NCBI GenBank assembly: GCA_035506295.1
Contig: DATJPR010000111.1
Location: 1-27,089 of the forward strand
Length of the DNA: 27,089 bases
Source: DATJPR01 sp035506295
GTDB lineage: Bacteria; Bacteroidota; Ignavibacteria; UBA10030; UBA6906
Direction of reading: 5' to 3'
Positions within the stretch are counted from its first letter, which is position 1, and every line of letters begins with the position of its first letter. The position numbers were made by a program, and so were the translations under genes. Positions 8,907 to 16,059 of the stretch are shown piece after piece. The notes under the pieces were generated by a model, which searched no databases, was not told the origin of the DNA, and was given only the letters and a program-made list of their open reading frames with translations.

Positions 8907-9833
8907 TCAGTGGACAAACTGCGACAGATGCGTCAATCCAAGCTGCAGCCCCTGCTTCACCTTCTCCTCAGTTCCTTCCCACACCGGATCTTCGTGCTCG
9001 ATGGACAGGACGTGATCATAACCGCTCTCCTGGAGGGCCGCAATCAGCCGTTGCCAGTCGATCTGGCCGAGGCCCGGCATGCGATACCTCCACCAGCCCG
9101 ACTTCCAGGGGACCGGCGACAGTTGCCGACCGAAGAGGCCGTAGCGATAAGTTCCCTCGGACACAAATTCCGCATCCTTGGTGTGCACATGGAAAATTCT
9201 CGGCGCAAACTCTCGCGCGGCGCGCACGTAGTCGATGCCGAGCCAGTACAGGTGCGACGGATCAAAGTTCAGTCCGAAGTTTTCCGAGGGCACCTCGTTG
9301 AACAGGGCCTCCCAGAGCTCGGGGGAATAGGCATAGTTTCCGGGCAGGCCGAAACGCTGCCATCCATCCATGGGACAATTCTCAATCATCAGGCGGACTC
9401 CCCTGTCGCCTGCGTAAGCGACGAATCCGCGGAAGATGTCGCCGATCTCCCTCATGTTCTCATCCGGCGTCCGATCGGGCCTCGCGCCGACGAATGTGCC
9501 GACAAGGCCGACTCCGAGGAGTGAGGCCGCGTCGATGACCTTCCGCAGATGGTCATGATTGGCCTTCCGCTTCACGGGGTCGGGGTCAAGGTTGTTGTCA
9601 TAATATGCCATCGCAGAGATGGTCATCGCGTGTCGGGCAAACAGATCCCGTACGCCCCTGGCGTCGTCTGCCGTCAACCGTGCCGCGTCGATCTGGCGCG
9701 CCTGGTAGTCGCGGTCCGATTGCACGGGCCACGCCGCGAGTTCAAGCGCACCGAAACCGGACCGCGACGCCCATTCCACGAGGGCATCCAGCGACACTGT
9801 GGGAAGACAGGCGGTGAGAAAGCCGAGCTTCAT
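8907..9833 (-). CDS. sugar phosphate isomerase/epimerase (xylose-isomerase-like TIM barrel)
   Basis: The 308-aa product fits the AP-endonuclease-2/xylose-isomerase-like TIM barrel family. Metal-ligand candidates are spaced as in that family: Glu151 (MIENCPMDGW), Asp191 and His194 (NFDPSHLYW), His217 (FHVHTKDAE) and Glu279 (SIEHEDP). The ATG at 9833 is chosen because GGAGGT stands 6 nt before it; the open frame runs upstream to 10097, but that part overlaps the oxidoreductase gene. No signal peptide is present. The gene follows the Gfo/Idh/MocA oxidoreductase by 28 nt. Such pairs are known from inositol and 3-keto-sugar pathways, where one enzyme oxidises and the TIM barrel isomerises or eliminates. 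Which reaction is catalysed here cannot be told from sequence. Confidence 0.85.
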   Translation of the reverse strand: MKLGFLTACLPTVSLDALVEWASRSGFGALELAAWPVQSDRDYQARQIDAARLTADDARGVRDLFARHAMTISAMAYYDNNLDPDPVKRKANHDHLRKVIDAASLLGVGLVGTFVGARPDRTPDENMREIGDIFRGFVAYAGDRGVRLMIENCPMDGWQRFGLPGNYAYSPELWEALFNEVPSENFGLNFDPSHLYWLGIDYVRAAREFAPRIFHVHTKDAEFVSEGTYRYGLFGRQLSPVPWKSGWWRYRMPGLGQIDWQRLIAALQESGYDHVLSIEHEDPVWEGTEEKVKQGLQLGLTHLSQFVH

Positions 9834-9861
9834 TGCAGACCTCCATGCATCCGATGGTTCT

Positions 9862-11022
9862 TCAGCCGGTGACCTCCTGGACTGCGGTCCACCGTTGCGT
9901 CCGGTTGCTTTCAAGAACCGCGTCGACGATGAGATTCTCACGATGTCCGTCTTCGAAGGTCGGGAACTCAGCCTCCTCGGCGGAGAATCGTTCGTTGTTC
10001 CGAACGGCGTCATAGAAACGCAGGAACAGATTCTTCGGTCCGTCCGGATATCCCTCAGGATGTCCGCCGGGATAATGCGCGTAGCTCTTCGCTGCATCGC
10101 TCAACAGGGAAGGGTCCTTGATCAACACTTCATTCGGTTGGTCCCGATGTCCCACCCAGAGCGAGTTTGGCTCCTCCTGGTTCCACGAGAGCGCCGACTT
10201 GCTTCCGTCGATTTCAAACCACTCGCGGTTCTTCCGCCCCGCACTGACTTGAGACACGGTGACCGCTCCCATTGCTCCGTTGTCAAAGCGCATCAAGACC
10301 ACGGCTGCGTCCTCCGTGCTCATGGGCGTCTCCTTGCCTTCCGCTCCCGACCTGGCAAAGGTCTCCGTAGCAGCGGCGGGACGAAGCCGTGTCGGATGGA
10401 CCGTCGCCAGGTTCGCGCAGACTCTCGTCACTCGCAACCCGGTGATGAATTGGACGAGATCAAACCAATGGGAACCGATGTCCGCGACGGCGCGCGAAGC
10501 GCCGCTCACCGAAGGCTCGAGCCGCCAGTTATAGTCGGTGTTGTGAAAGAGCCAGTCCTGCAGATAATGCCCGTGCGCGAGATACACCTTCCCGAGACTC
10601 CCCTCACGCACCATCGAACGCGCCTGCTGGACCAGAGGATAGAAGCGGTAGTTGAAGTCGACACCGTGGACGATCTTCATTTCCCGGGCCATGGCCACAA
10701 GCTCCGCCGACTCTTGCGAAGTCATGGTGAGCGGCTTCTCCGAAAGCACGTGCTTTTGCCGGAGGATGGCGGCCTTGTTGATGGCGTAGTGCAGGTTGTT
10801 CGGGGTGCAGTTATGCACGACCTGCACACTGGCATCCTGAATTACCTCTTCCCAGCGTTCGTACACGCGGGGAATCGAGAATCGTGCGGCGAGGGCATGG
10901 GCCTTGTCCGGTTCGTTTGAAGCGATGGCGACAATGTTCACGCCGCCGATGCGCTGGAGAGCTTCGAGATGCGCGGGACCGATGAACCCTGTCCCGATAA
11001 TCGCTGCGTTGATGTTTGCCAT
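9862..11022 (-). CDS. Gfo/Idh/MocA family NAD(P)-dependent oxidoreductase
   Basis: The 386-aa protein begins with a Rossmann fold (AAIIGTGFIGPAHLEAL, residues 6-22, with GxGxxG) and has the family hallmark EKPLTM (95-100, Lys96 the expected catalytic lysine) and DIGSHWFDL (181-189, His185). The remainder is the alpha/beta substrate-binding domain typical of glucose-fructose oxidoreductase, inositol dehydrogenase and MocA relatives. It lacks a signal sequence and is cytoplasmic. AGGGAACATC precedes the ATG. The gene follows the AllA/TIM-barrel glycosidase pair by 8 nt and precedes the isomerase by 28 nt. The family oxidises sugars, inositols or their derivatives, often at C3; some members act as glycosidases through a transient NAD oxidation (as in GH109). 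Both roles are possible in this operon. Confidence 0.9.
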   Translation of the reverse strand: MANINAAIIGTGFIGPAHLEALQRIGGVNIVAIASNEPDKAHALAARFSIPRVYERWEEVIQDASVQVVHNCTPNNLHYAINKAAILRQKHVLSEKPLTMTSQESAELVAMAREMKIVHGVDFNYRFYPLVQQARSMVREGSLGKVYLAHGHYLQDWLFHNTDYNWRLEPSVSGASRAVADIGSHWFDLVQFITGLRVTRVCANLATVHPTRLRPAAATETFARSGAEGKETPMSTEDAAVVLMRFDNGAMGAVTVSQVSAGRKNREWFEIDGSKSALSWNQEEPNSLWVGHRDQPNEVLIKDPSLLSDAAKSYAHYPGGHPEGYPDGPKNLFLRFYDAVRNNERFSAEEAEFPTFEDGHRENLIVDAVLESNRTQRWTAVQEVTG

Positions 11023-11030
11023 GATGTTCC

Positions 11031-12719
11031 CTAGTTCACCGGTGCTTCCGGAATTGACTGCACCCCCTTCGCCCTGGCGATCATTGCCCTCGTCCCTTCG
11101 GTGTCCATCGGCTGCTCCGCATCATACAGACACAGCGCGGGAAGCGCTCCGAGCCGCGTGTATGCTTCCTCCTGCATCGCAAAGTGCGGGTCCGAAGGGT
11201 GGCGCGTCAGGAGATGCGCTGTGAACCTCGTGTAGGGGGAAAAGAGAAACGTCGATATCGGATGCGCCGACCGCCACCCCACCTGACTGTCCAGCCCGTG
11301 CACCTCGGCGATGCTGTCGATGCCGTGAAGCTGCGCCATCGGCAGCGCTGACGCCACCTGCTCGTGCAGTCCCTCTCCTCCGAAGAGTATCCCCGGCATG
11401 GCCTGCTGCAGGCGCCGGATGTGCGTCCGCATTCCGGCGACGAAGTTCGGTCCGCGCGAAGTGTTGAACGCGAGCAGCGTCTGATCGAGGAACACTGCGT
11501 CGATGGTGAATCGCTTCACCAGTCGGCAGATCGTCCGCGCCATCAGATCGCCCCATGCGCGGACCCCGGGATTGATGTACGCGAAGTACGGTTCAGCCAA
11601 CCAGTCACCGTCCATGTCCAGCCCCCACGATTGCGGCCTCCCGAACACGTCGACGACCTGATGCCGGCGGAACTCGTGAAATCGCCGGTGGGTGAAGGTC
11701 ATCGCAAGAACGTTCGTGTGGATCATTACTCTGAAGCCCAACCTGTGTGCGGTCCGGAGCAGCGAGCGGAATCCTGACGCGCCGCCGAGTTCCTTCCCCG
11801 GCTCGTAATCCGGGGCGTGGGAATCTATCCCATGCTCCGCGAAACCCGGCAGGTACACGAGAGTCCTGGCTGGATCGTACAGGGCGCTCCACGCCGTCAG
11901 TCGCTTCTCCATCTCGGCGAACGTATGGTGCGGCCGCGGCCGGTCTTTCCTCATCCCCCATAATTCCAGCACCATCGTGACGTGCTTGAACCACTCCGGA
12001 ACGAGTTCATTCTCCTCGAGGCGTTTCAATCGGAACGCCTGCTCCATCCATATCCTGTGACGCTCGGCCGGGACTTTCCAGTCACCATCATACGTCCCGA
12101 GGATCCACGCCGCCCGAAGGACGTTTTCTCTGATGGGTGCCTGCGCTTCCACACCATAGGTGAGGGTGAAGTCCCCTTCTGCCTTGCCGACACGCAACAG
12201 CTTCAGCCGCGGGTCAGTCTCGCGCGCTTCGAGAAACAGCCCTCCTTTAGCACTCCTAGCAACCACCAGCTGGGCGCTCCACCAGAAGGGATATTTGAAG
12301 GAGAGTATCGTTCCCGGAGGCATCGAAGCGGACAACGCCTGTCCTCCGAGGGCCGGCACGAGCATTTCATTGCAGTGAATTCCCGAAATGCTCCATTCGG
12401 CGATCCACACAGGCGACGGCGCCCGCACCTCGCACTCGACAAGAACGCCTTCCTCCGAAGGAGCGACGGTGAGAACCGCCTTGAAGCGCTGCGACGAATC
12501 CGAGAAGAAGAGACGCGCTCCGTCGGACGCATGCCGGGAGGTTCGAACGAGCGCCAGGTACGCCGGCTCCGACGGATCGAGATGGGAGCGCACAAGAATC
12601 TTCATCTGCCCGTCCCGGCAATACGGTTGTTCCCGGCCCTCCCTCTGAATGGTGACCCTGCTTCCGGCATCAATGCTGAGCCGGGTGCGTCCGCATGCGC
12701 TCCGAACGTTCGGCGTCAT
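11031..12719 (-). CDS. cytoplasmic TIM-barrel glycosidase-like protein (resembles DUF6259 type)
   Basis: From the ATG at 12719, which lies 11 nt after the AllA-like gene, the product is 562 aa; the open frame extends to 12851 inside that upstream gene. No signal peptide is seen. Residues about 1-235 are beta-rich, and about 240-535 look like a TIM barrel: VLELWGM (250-256), VYLPGF (288-293), VMIHTNVL (331-338), DAVFLDQTLLAF (407-418) with Asp412 at a strand end, and ILFGGEGLHE (444-453) with Glu449. These acidic residues at strand ends are plausible catalytic residues, as in GH31/GH36-like and DUF6259 proteins, but I recognise only the general fold. The family assignment is uncertain. The gene follows the AllA-like gene and precedes the oxidoreductase by 8 nt, suggesting a shared substrate. 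Confidence 0.7.
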   Translation of the reverse strand: MTPNVRSACGRTRLSIDAGSRVTIQREGREQPYCRDGQMKILVRSHLDPSEPAYLALVRTSRHASDGARLFFSDSSQRFKAVLTVAPSEEGVLVECEVRAPSPVWIAEWSISGIHCNEMLVPALGGQALSASMPPGTILSFKYPFWWSAQLVVARSAKGGLFLEARETDPRLKLLRVGKAEGDFTLTYGVEAQAPIRENVLRAAWILGTYDGDWKVPAERHRIWMEQAFRLKRLEENELVPEWFKHVTMVLELWGMRKDRPRPHHTFAEMEKRLTAWSALYDPARTLVYLPGFAEHGIDSHAPDYEPGKELGGASGFRSLLRTAHRLGFRVMIHTNVLAMTFTHRRFHEFRRHQVVDVFGRPQSWGLDMDGDWLAEPYFAYINPGVRAWGDLMARTICRLVKRFTIDAVFLDQTLLAFNTSRGPNFVAGMRTHIRRLQQAMPGILFGGEGLHEQVASALPMAQLHGIDSIAEVHGLDSQVGWRSAHPISTFLFSPYTRFTAHLLTRHPSDPHFAMQEEAYTRLGALPALCLYDAEQPMDTEGTRAMIARAKGVQSIPEAPVN

Positions 12720-12730
12720 CGGCCGGGGTT

Positions 12731-13198
12731 TCAGATGACCTCCAAGGCGGGGAACTCGCATCTCTCGACATCGTGCGCCGGGGTTCCTCTCCGGAAGATG
12801 ACGAAATACGATTCTGACTTCTGGTTCAGGGGAAAACATGGTCCGTGCCACACGCCCGCATTGATGACCACCGCTTCTCCCACTTCCACGGTGAAAGCGT
12901 CGACGCAGAATTTTCCATTGAGCTCGCGGACCAGCGGAAGCACGAAGGGCCCGTCGATCGGAATGAGAATCTCAGGCGTCCCCGGATGCCGTTCTGCGCC
13001 GGAAAGCGCGCGAACTCCTGTGGCGTACACGGTGCAAATTCCTATTTCTGTCTCTCCGTTGATCCGGTAGTGGACAATGTCGGACCAGAATTTGTACGCC
13101 GGCCCTTGCGATGTCGTCGCTCCCGTCGGCATCGTTACCACCGAACCAAATTCCGAAAACGATTCCTTCGTCGCCCGCTTTGTTGCCACTCGATCCAT
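12731..13198 (-). CDS. AllA-like (ureidoglycolate lyase family) protein
   Basis: A 155-aa protein whose centre and end match the cupin-like AllA/ureidoglycolate lyase family: an RHPGTPEILIPIDGPFVLPL segment and INAGVWHGPCFPL, the place where AllA proteins carry their conserved WH motif, then a final beta strand (SYFVIFRRG). AllA cleaves ureidoglycolate in purine breakdown, but no purine gene is near, so another keto or hydroxy acid substrate is more likely; this is inference. The ATG at 13198 has GAGG about 8 nt upstream. It is linked to the TIM-barrel glycosidase-like gene, 11 nt downstream, and sits 52 nt after the GH39-like gene. No signal peptide was found. Confidence 0.72.
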   Translation of the reverse strand: MDRVATKRATKESFSEFGSVVTMPTGATTSQGPAYKFWSDIVHYRINGETEIGICTVYATGVRALSGAERHPGTPEILIPIDGPFVLPLVRELNGKFCVDAFTVEVGEAVVINAGVWHGPCFPLNQKSESYFVIFRRGTPAHDVERCEFPALEVI

Positions 13199-13250
13199 AC
13201 CATGCCTCGATTGAAGAGCTTGACCGGCGTTCCGGATACTCGTTGATCGT

Positions 13251-14690
13251 CTAGCGTTCGTGGATCTTTACAATCACGATTGATCCGCCCGCGAGCCGCA
13301 GGGCCGGCAGTCGCACAGCGTCGCCCGCCTTCGAGATTCCTGTATAAGGAGAGGACGTCCCCTCCACGTCGTACCGGGTCGCCGTCGTTCCTTTCGCGCC
13401 GGGGATCGTCAGGTCGATGTTCTCCACCCGTGTGTCTTTCAGGGAACCGGGCGTTTGTTCGAACGTCTTTCCCCTGACCTCGGTCTTCAGCCATCCCACG
13501 ACGGCGACGCTTCCATCTTCCATTCTGAAGACATGAACTTCGCTCTCGGAACCCAGTAAGCGGGTCACCCGAACCTGATCGTCGATGCATATCGACTTTG
13601 AACTGAAGAATGCGTTAAAGAACTTGAGCGCCCCTTCCGCGGGTTTCGGCTTCCACCCGACGTAGTCCACCCCGAGATTCCGATTGTTCACATCGCCGAT
13701 CACGTTCTCGCCGGGGGGAAGATCCTTGAGCTCATACCAGGTAATCGCCGCCATCTTGTTGGTGGAGAGCAGAAGGGTCAGCGTTCGCCAGAGAGCGATC
13801 GCCTGGAACGCCGGCGTGTGCTCGTAGTCGTACGTGCAGGTATAGGAGTCCGACACATAGCCGTCCGGTTTTCGGAACGTGCTGTATCCGACCTCCGCCA
13901 TCCACAACGACTGGTGATTGCCGTAACGCTGAATAATATCGTAGAGGGTGTTCACGTACGGCACGACGGTTTCGAGGGGATCGCCGTTCCACGTTTCATA
14001 GTAACTGTGGCAATTCACGACATCGACGTACTTGCTGATGCCATAGTCCCGGAACAGCGCCTTGGTGAAGTCCACGTGCCCGGCAAGTCCGGCGAGAACG
14101 ACGATCGCGTTCGGGTCGGCCCGCTTCACCGCCTCGGCGCCGATCTTCGTAAGCCGGGCGAGGTCTCCGGCAGTCCCCGACCAGTATTCACGGATGTCGG
14201 GTTCGTTCCAGAGTTCCCAGGATTTGATCCGGTCCTTGTACCGGGAGACCAGGGCATAGACAAAGCGTCCGAACGCCTCGTAATCCTTCGGCGTGTGGTT
14301 CCAGTAGTTCGTGCTGTCGCCCGTCGAATTCCATCGCGGCGTGTAGCAGATGTAGGGAACGAGCGTGATGCCGTAGTCGTCCACGGCGGTCCGGACGTAA
14401 TCGTCCCAGAACAGCCAGTCATACTTCCCGGCGACTTCTTCGATCCCGTCCCACCCGAAGGAAATCCTCAACAGGTTGATGTGCGCCCGCTTCAACATCT
14501 CCATGTCGTTGTGAATCAGCTCCGGCGTCGTCGTCTCCTCCGGATAGTCCTCGCACGTTCCGACCGGGACATGGTACAACGCCGTCTTCGGCGGCCTCAG
14601 CAGTTGGTCATAGATGGTCTTCCGAGGCTGTGCATACATCACGCCGCACGCGACAACCGCTGCGAGGGCAAACAGGGAAAGCCTCTTCAT
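13251..14690 (-). CDS. exported clan GH-A glycoside hydrolase (GH39-like)
   Basis: The 479-aa product starts with a Sec signal peptide (MKRLSLFALAAVVACGVMYAQ, residues 1-21). I chose the ATG at 14690 because AAAGG lies 8 nt before it and the positive n-region begins here; starts at 14696 and 14708 add a few residues only. The barrel has the clan A hallmarks: SWELWNEPDI (157-166) with presumed acid/base Glu163 and LWMAEVGYS (262-270) with presumed nucleophile Glu266. Early strands read INLLRISFGW (71-80) and LVPYICYTPRW (110-120). A C-terminal beta domain ends the protein near residue 475. Known relatives include beta-xylosidases and alpha-L-iduronidases of GH39 and some GH5-like enzymes; the family is probable, the substrate unknown. 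It is probably periplasmic, 41 nt downstream of rbsD. Confidence 0.82.
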   Translation of the reverse strand: MKRLSLFALAAVVACGVMYAQPRKTIYDQLLRPPKTALYHVPVGTCEDYPEETTTPELIHNDMEMLKRAHINLLRISFGWDGIEEVAGKYDWLFWDDYVRTAVDDYGITLVPYICYTPRWNSTGDSTNYWNHTPKDYEAFGRFVYALVSRYKDRIKSWELWNEPDIREYWSGTAGDLARLTKIGAEAVKRADPNAIVVLAGLAGHVDFTKALFRDYGISKYVDVVNCHSYYETWNGDPLETVVPYVNTLYDIIQRYGNHQSLWMAEVGYSTFRKPDGYVSDSYTCTYDYEHTPAFQAIALWRTLTLLLSTNKMAAITWYELKDLPPGENVIGDVNNRNLGVDYVGWKPKPAEGALKFFNAFFSSKSICIDDQVRVTRLLGSESEVHVFRMEDGSVAVVGWLKTEVRGKTFEQTPGSLKDTRVENIDLTIPGAKGTTATRYDVEGTSSPYTGISKAGDAVRLPALRLAGGSIVIVKIHER

Positions 14691-14731
14691 CGGCATGGCC
14701 TTTCGCAAAAAGGATATCAGAAATACTTCAT

Positions 14732-15136
14732 TCAGTCGAAGTCGACGCCCGAAACAAGAATGACATTGGCGAAGGGGGAAGCCTCGCCGGTGCGGACGAA
14801 GGCGGTGCTCCGGTTTGCCGCAGAGAGCTGTTTGAATTGCTCGTGCGGCATCTTTTCCGTCTCGATCCCGTCGAGAAGTTCCATCAGCTGGGCATAGGTC
14901 TTCGGGTTGACGGATTCCAGCTCGGTCGCGATGATCGCCTTCTCCACGTGAATTTCTTCAAGGACGACCCGCACCGTTTCGATGAACCGCGGCACGTTTT
15001 TGATGAGGGCGAGATCGACTTTCTCACGGTCTCGCGGGATTGGCAGGCCGCAGTCGCACACCACAACGCTGTCGGTGTGACCGAGCGACGCGAGAACGTA
15101 CGATAATTGTGAATTCAGCACGCCGTTTTTTTTCAT
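14732..15136 (-). CDS. rbsD: D-ribose pyranase RbsD
   Basis: The 134-aa protein matches the RbsD/FucU mutarotase family over its whole length, close to the 139 aa of E. coli RbsD. It starts MKKNGVLNSQLSYVLASLGH and has the family's conserved His20 and Asp28 in LGHTDSVVVCDCGLP, with NVILVSGVDF at the end. RbsD interconverts the pyranose and furanose forms of D-ribose (or a related sugar), so that ribokinase gets the furanose it needs. The ATG overlaps the rbsK stop by 4 nt (ATGA), a translational coupling. No ribose ABC transporter accompanies it, unlike the classical rbs operon. Confidence 0.92.
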   Translation of the reverse strand: MKKNGVLNSQLSYVLASLGHTDSVVVCDCGLPIPRDREKVDLALIKNVPRFIETVRVVLEEIHVEKAIIATELESVNPKTYAQLMELLDGIETEKMPHEQFKQLSAANRSTAFVRTGEASPFANVILVSGVDFD

Positions 15137-16059
15137 GAATGGTTCCTCCGGAACGCCGCCATTTCTTTTTTCGTGGGCATGGACCCCTGTGCGCCCATTT
15201 TTCCCACGGAGAAGGCGGCCACAGCATTTGCATAGTGCATCGATTGATCAAGACCGCTCCCGGCCGCGAGCGAGAACGCCAGGGCACCGTTGAACGCATC
15301 ACCCGCAGCAGTCGTGTCGACCGCCGTGACGATAAGCGCGGGGTACAGCTTTTCCGTCTCGGGAGTAACAAGAAGGGCACCCCGGGACCCGAGCGTGACG
15401 ACGACGTTCTTCACCCCCTTCTGCAGGAGGCGCCGGGCAGCGGCCTTGATCTCCTTCAACTTCCCGGTCGGTTGCCCTGTCAAGGTGGCAAGTTCGTTCT
15501 CGTTCGGGGTAAGGTAATCGACAACACGCAACAAGGTCGCGGGCAGTTTCCTTGCGGGTGCAGGATTCAAGATCACCACCGCGCCCCCCTGGTGGGCACG
15601 GTGCGCGGCGTATTCCACCGTCGCAAGCGGGATTTCCAGCTGAAGAAGGAGCACCCCCGCTGAACGCAGCAACGCATCTTTCTTGCGGATGTCTTGAACG
15701 CTCAGTTTCATGTTACTACCGGAAGCGACGACGATCTCATTCTCACCGCGGCGGTCGACCGTGATCAGGGCCGTTCCCGTCGATTCCACCGGATCGCGCA
15801 AGACATGGTGCAGACGGACACCGTCCCGCTTCATGCTCTCCAGGAGAGTCTGGCAGAACACGTCATTCCCCATCTTGCCGACAAACGTGACCCGGCCCCC
15901 GAGCTTGGCGGCACTGACCGCTTGATTTGCGCCTTTGCCGCCCGGGAACATTCCGAAGGAGCTTCCGAAGACCGTCTCGCCGGGACGCGGGAACGCGCTC
16001 GTCTTCACCACCATGTCCATGTTGACACTGCCTACAACGAGAATGCCGGTGCTACTCAT
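15133..16059 (-). CDS. rbsK: ribokinase RbsK (PfkB family)
   Basis: The 308-aa product is a PfkB sugar kinase of ribokinase type. It has VGSVNMDMVV (residues 9-18), the first PfkB signature GGKGANQAVSAAKLGG (40-55) and the second signature DTTAAGDAFNGALAF (248-262), with the expected catalytic base Asp254. It phosphorylates D-ribose or a similar sugar at O5 with ATP in the cytoplasm. The ATG at 16059 overlaps the end of the GH106-like gene by 8 nt; an upstream extension to 16152 has no homology-like features. It overlaps rbsD by 4 nt, and the two form a functional pair. The PfkB family also includes kinases for other sugars, so the substrate is most likely but not certainly ribose. Confidence 0.92.
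   Translation of the reverse strand: MSSTGILVVGSVNMDMVVKTSAFPRPGETVFGSSFGMFPGGKGANQAVSAAKLGGRVTFVGKMGNDVFCQTLLESMKRDGVRLHHVLRDPVESTGTALITVDRRGENEIVVASGSNMKLSVQDIRKKDALLRSAGVLLLQLEIPLATVEYAAHRAHQGGAVVILNPAPARKLPATLLRVVDYLTPNENELATLTGQPTGKLKEIKAAARRLLQKGVKNVVVTLGSRGALLVTPETEKLYPALIVTAVDTTAAGDAFNGALAFSLAAGSGLDQSMHYANAVAAFSVGKMGAQGSMPTKKEMAAFRRNHS

Noticed and set aside
9834..10097. Extended N-terminus of the isomerase
   Set aside because: It overlaps the oxidoreductase gene and is composition-biased; the ATG at 9833 has a GGAGGT site and matches the family start.
12720..12851. Extended N-terminus of the TIM-barrel glycosidase-like protein
   Set aside because: It lies inside the AllA-like gene and has no family-like features; the start at 12719 directly follows the upstream stop.
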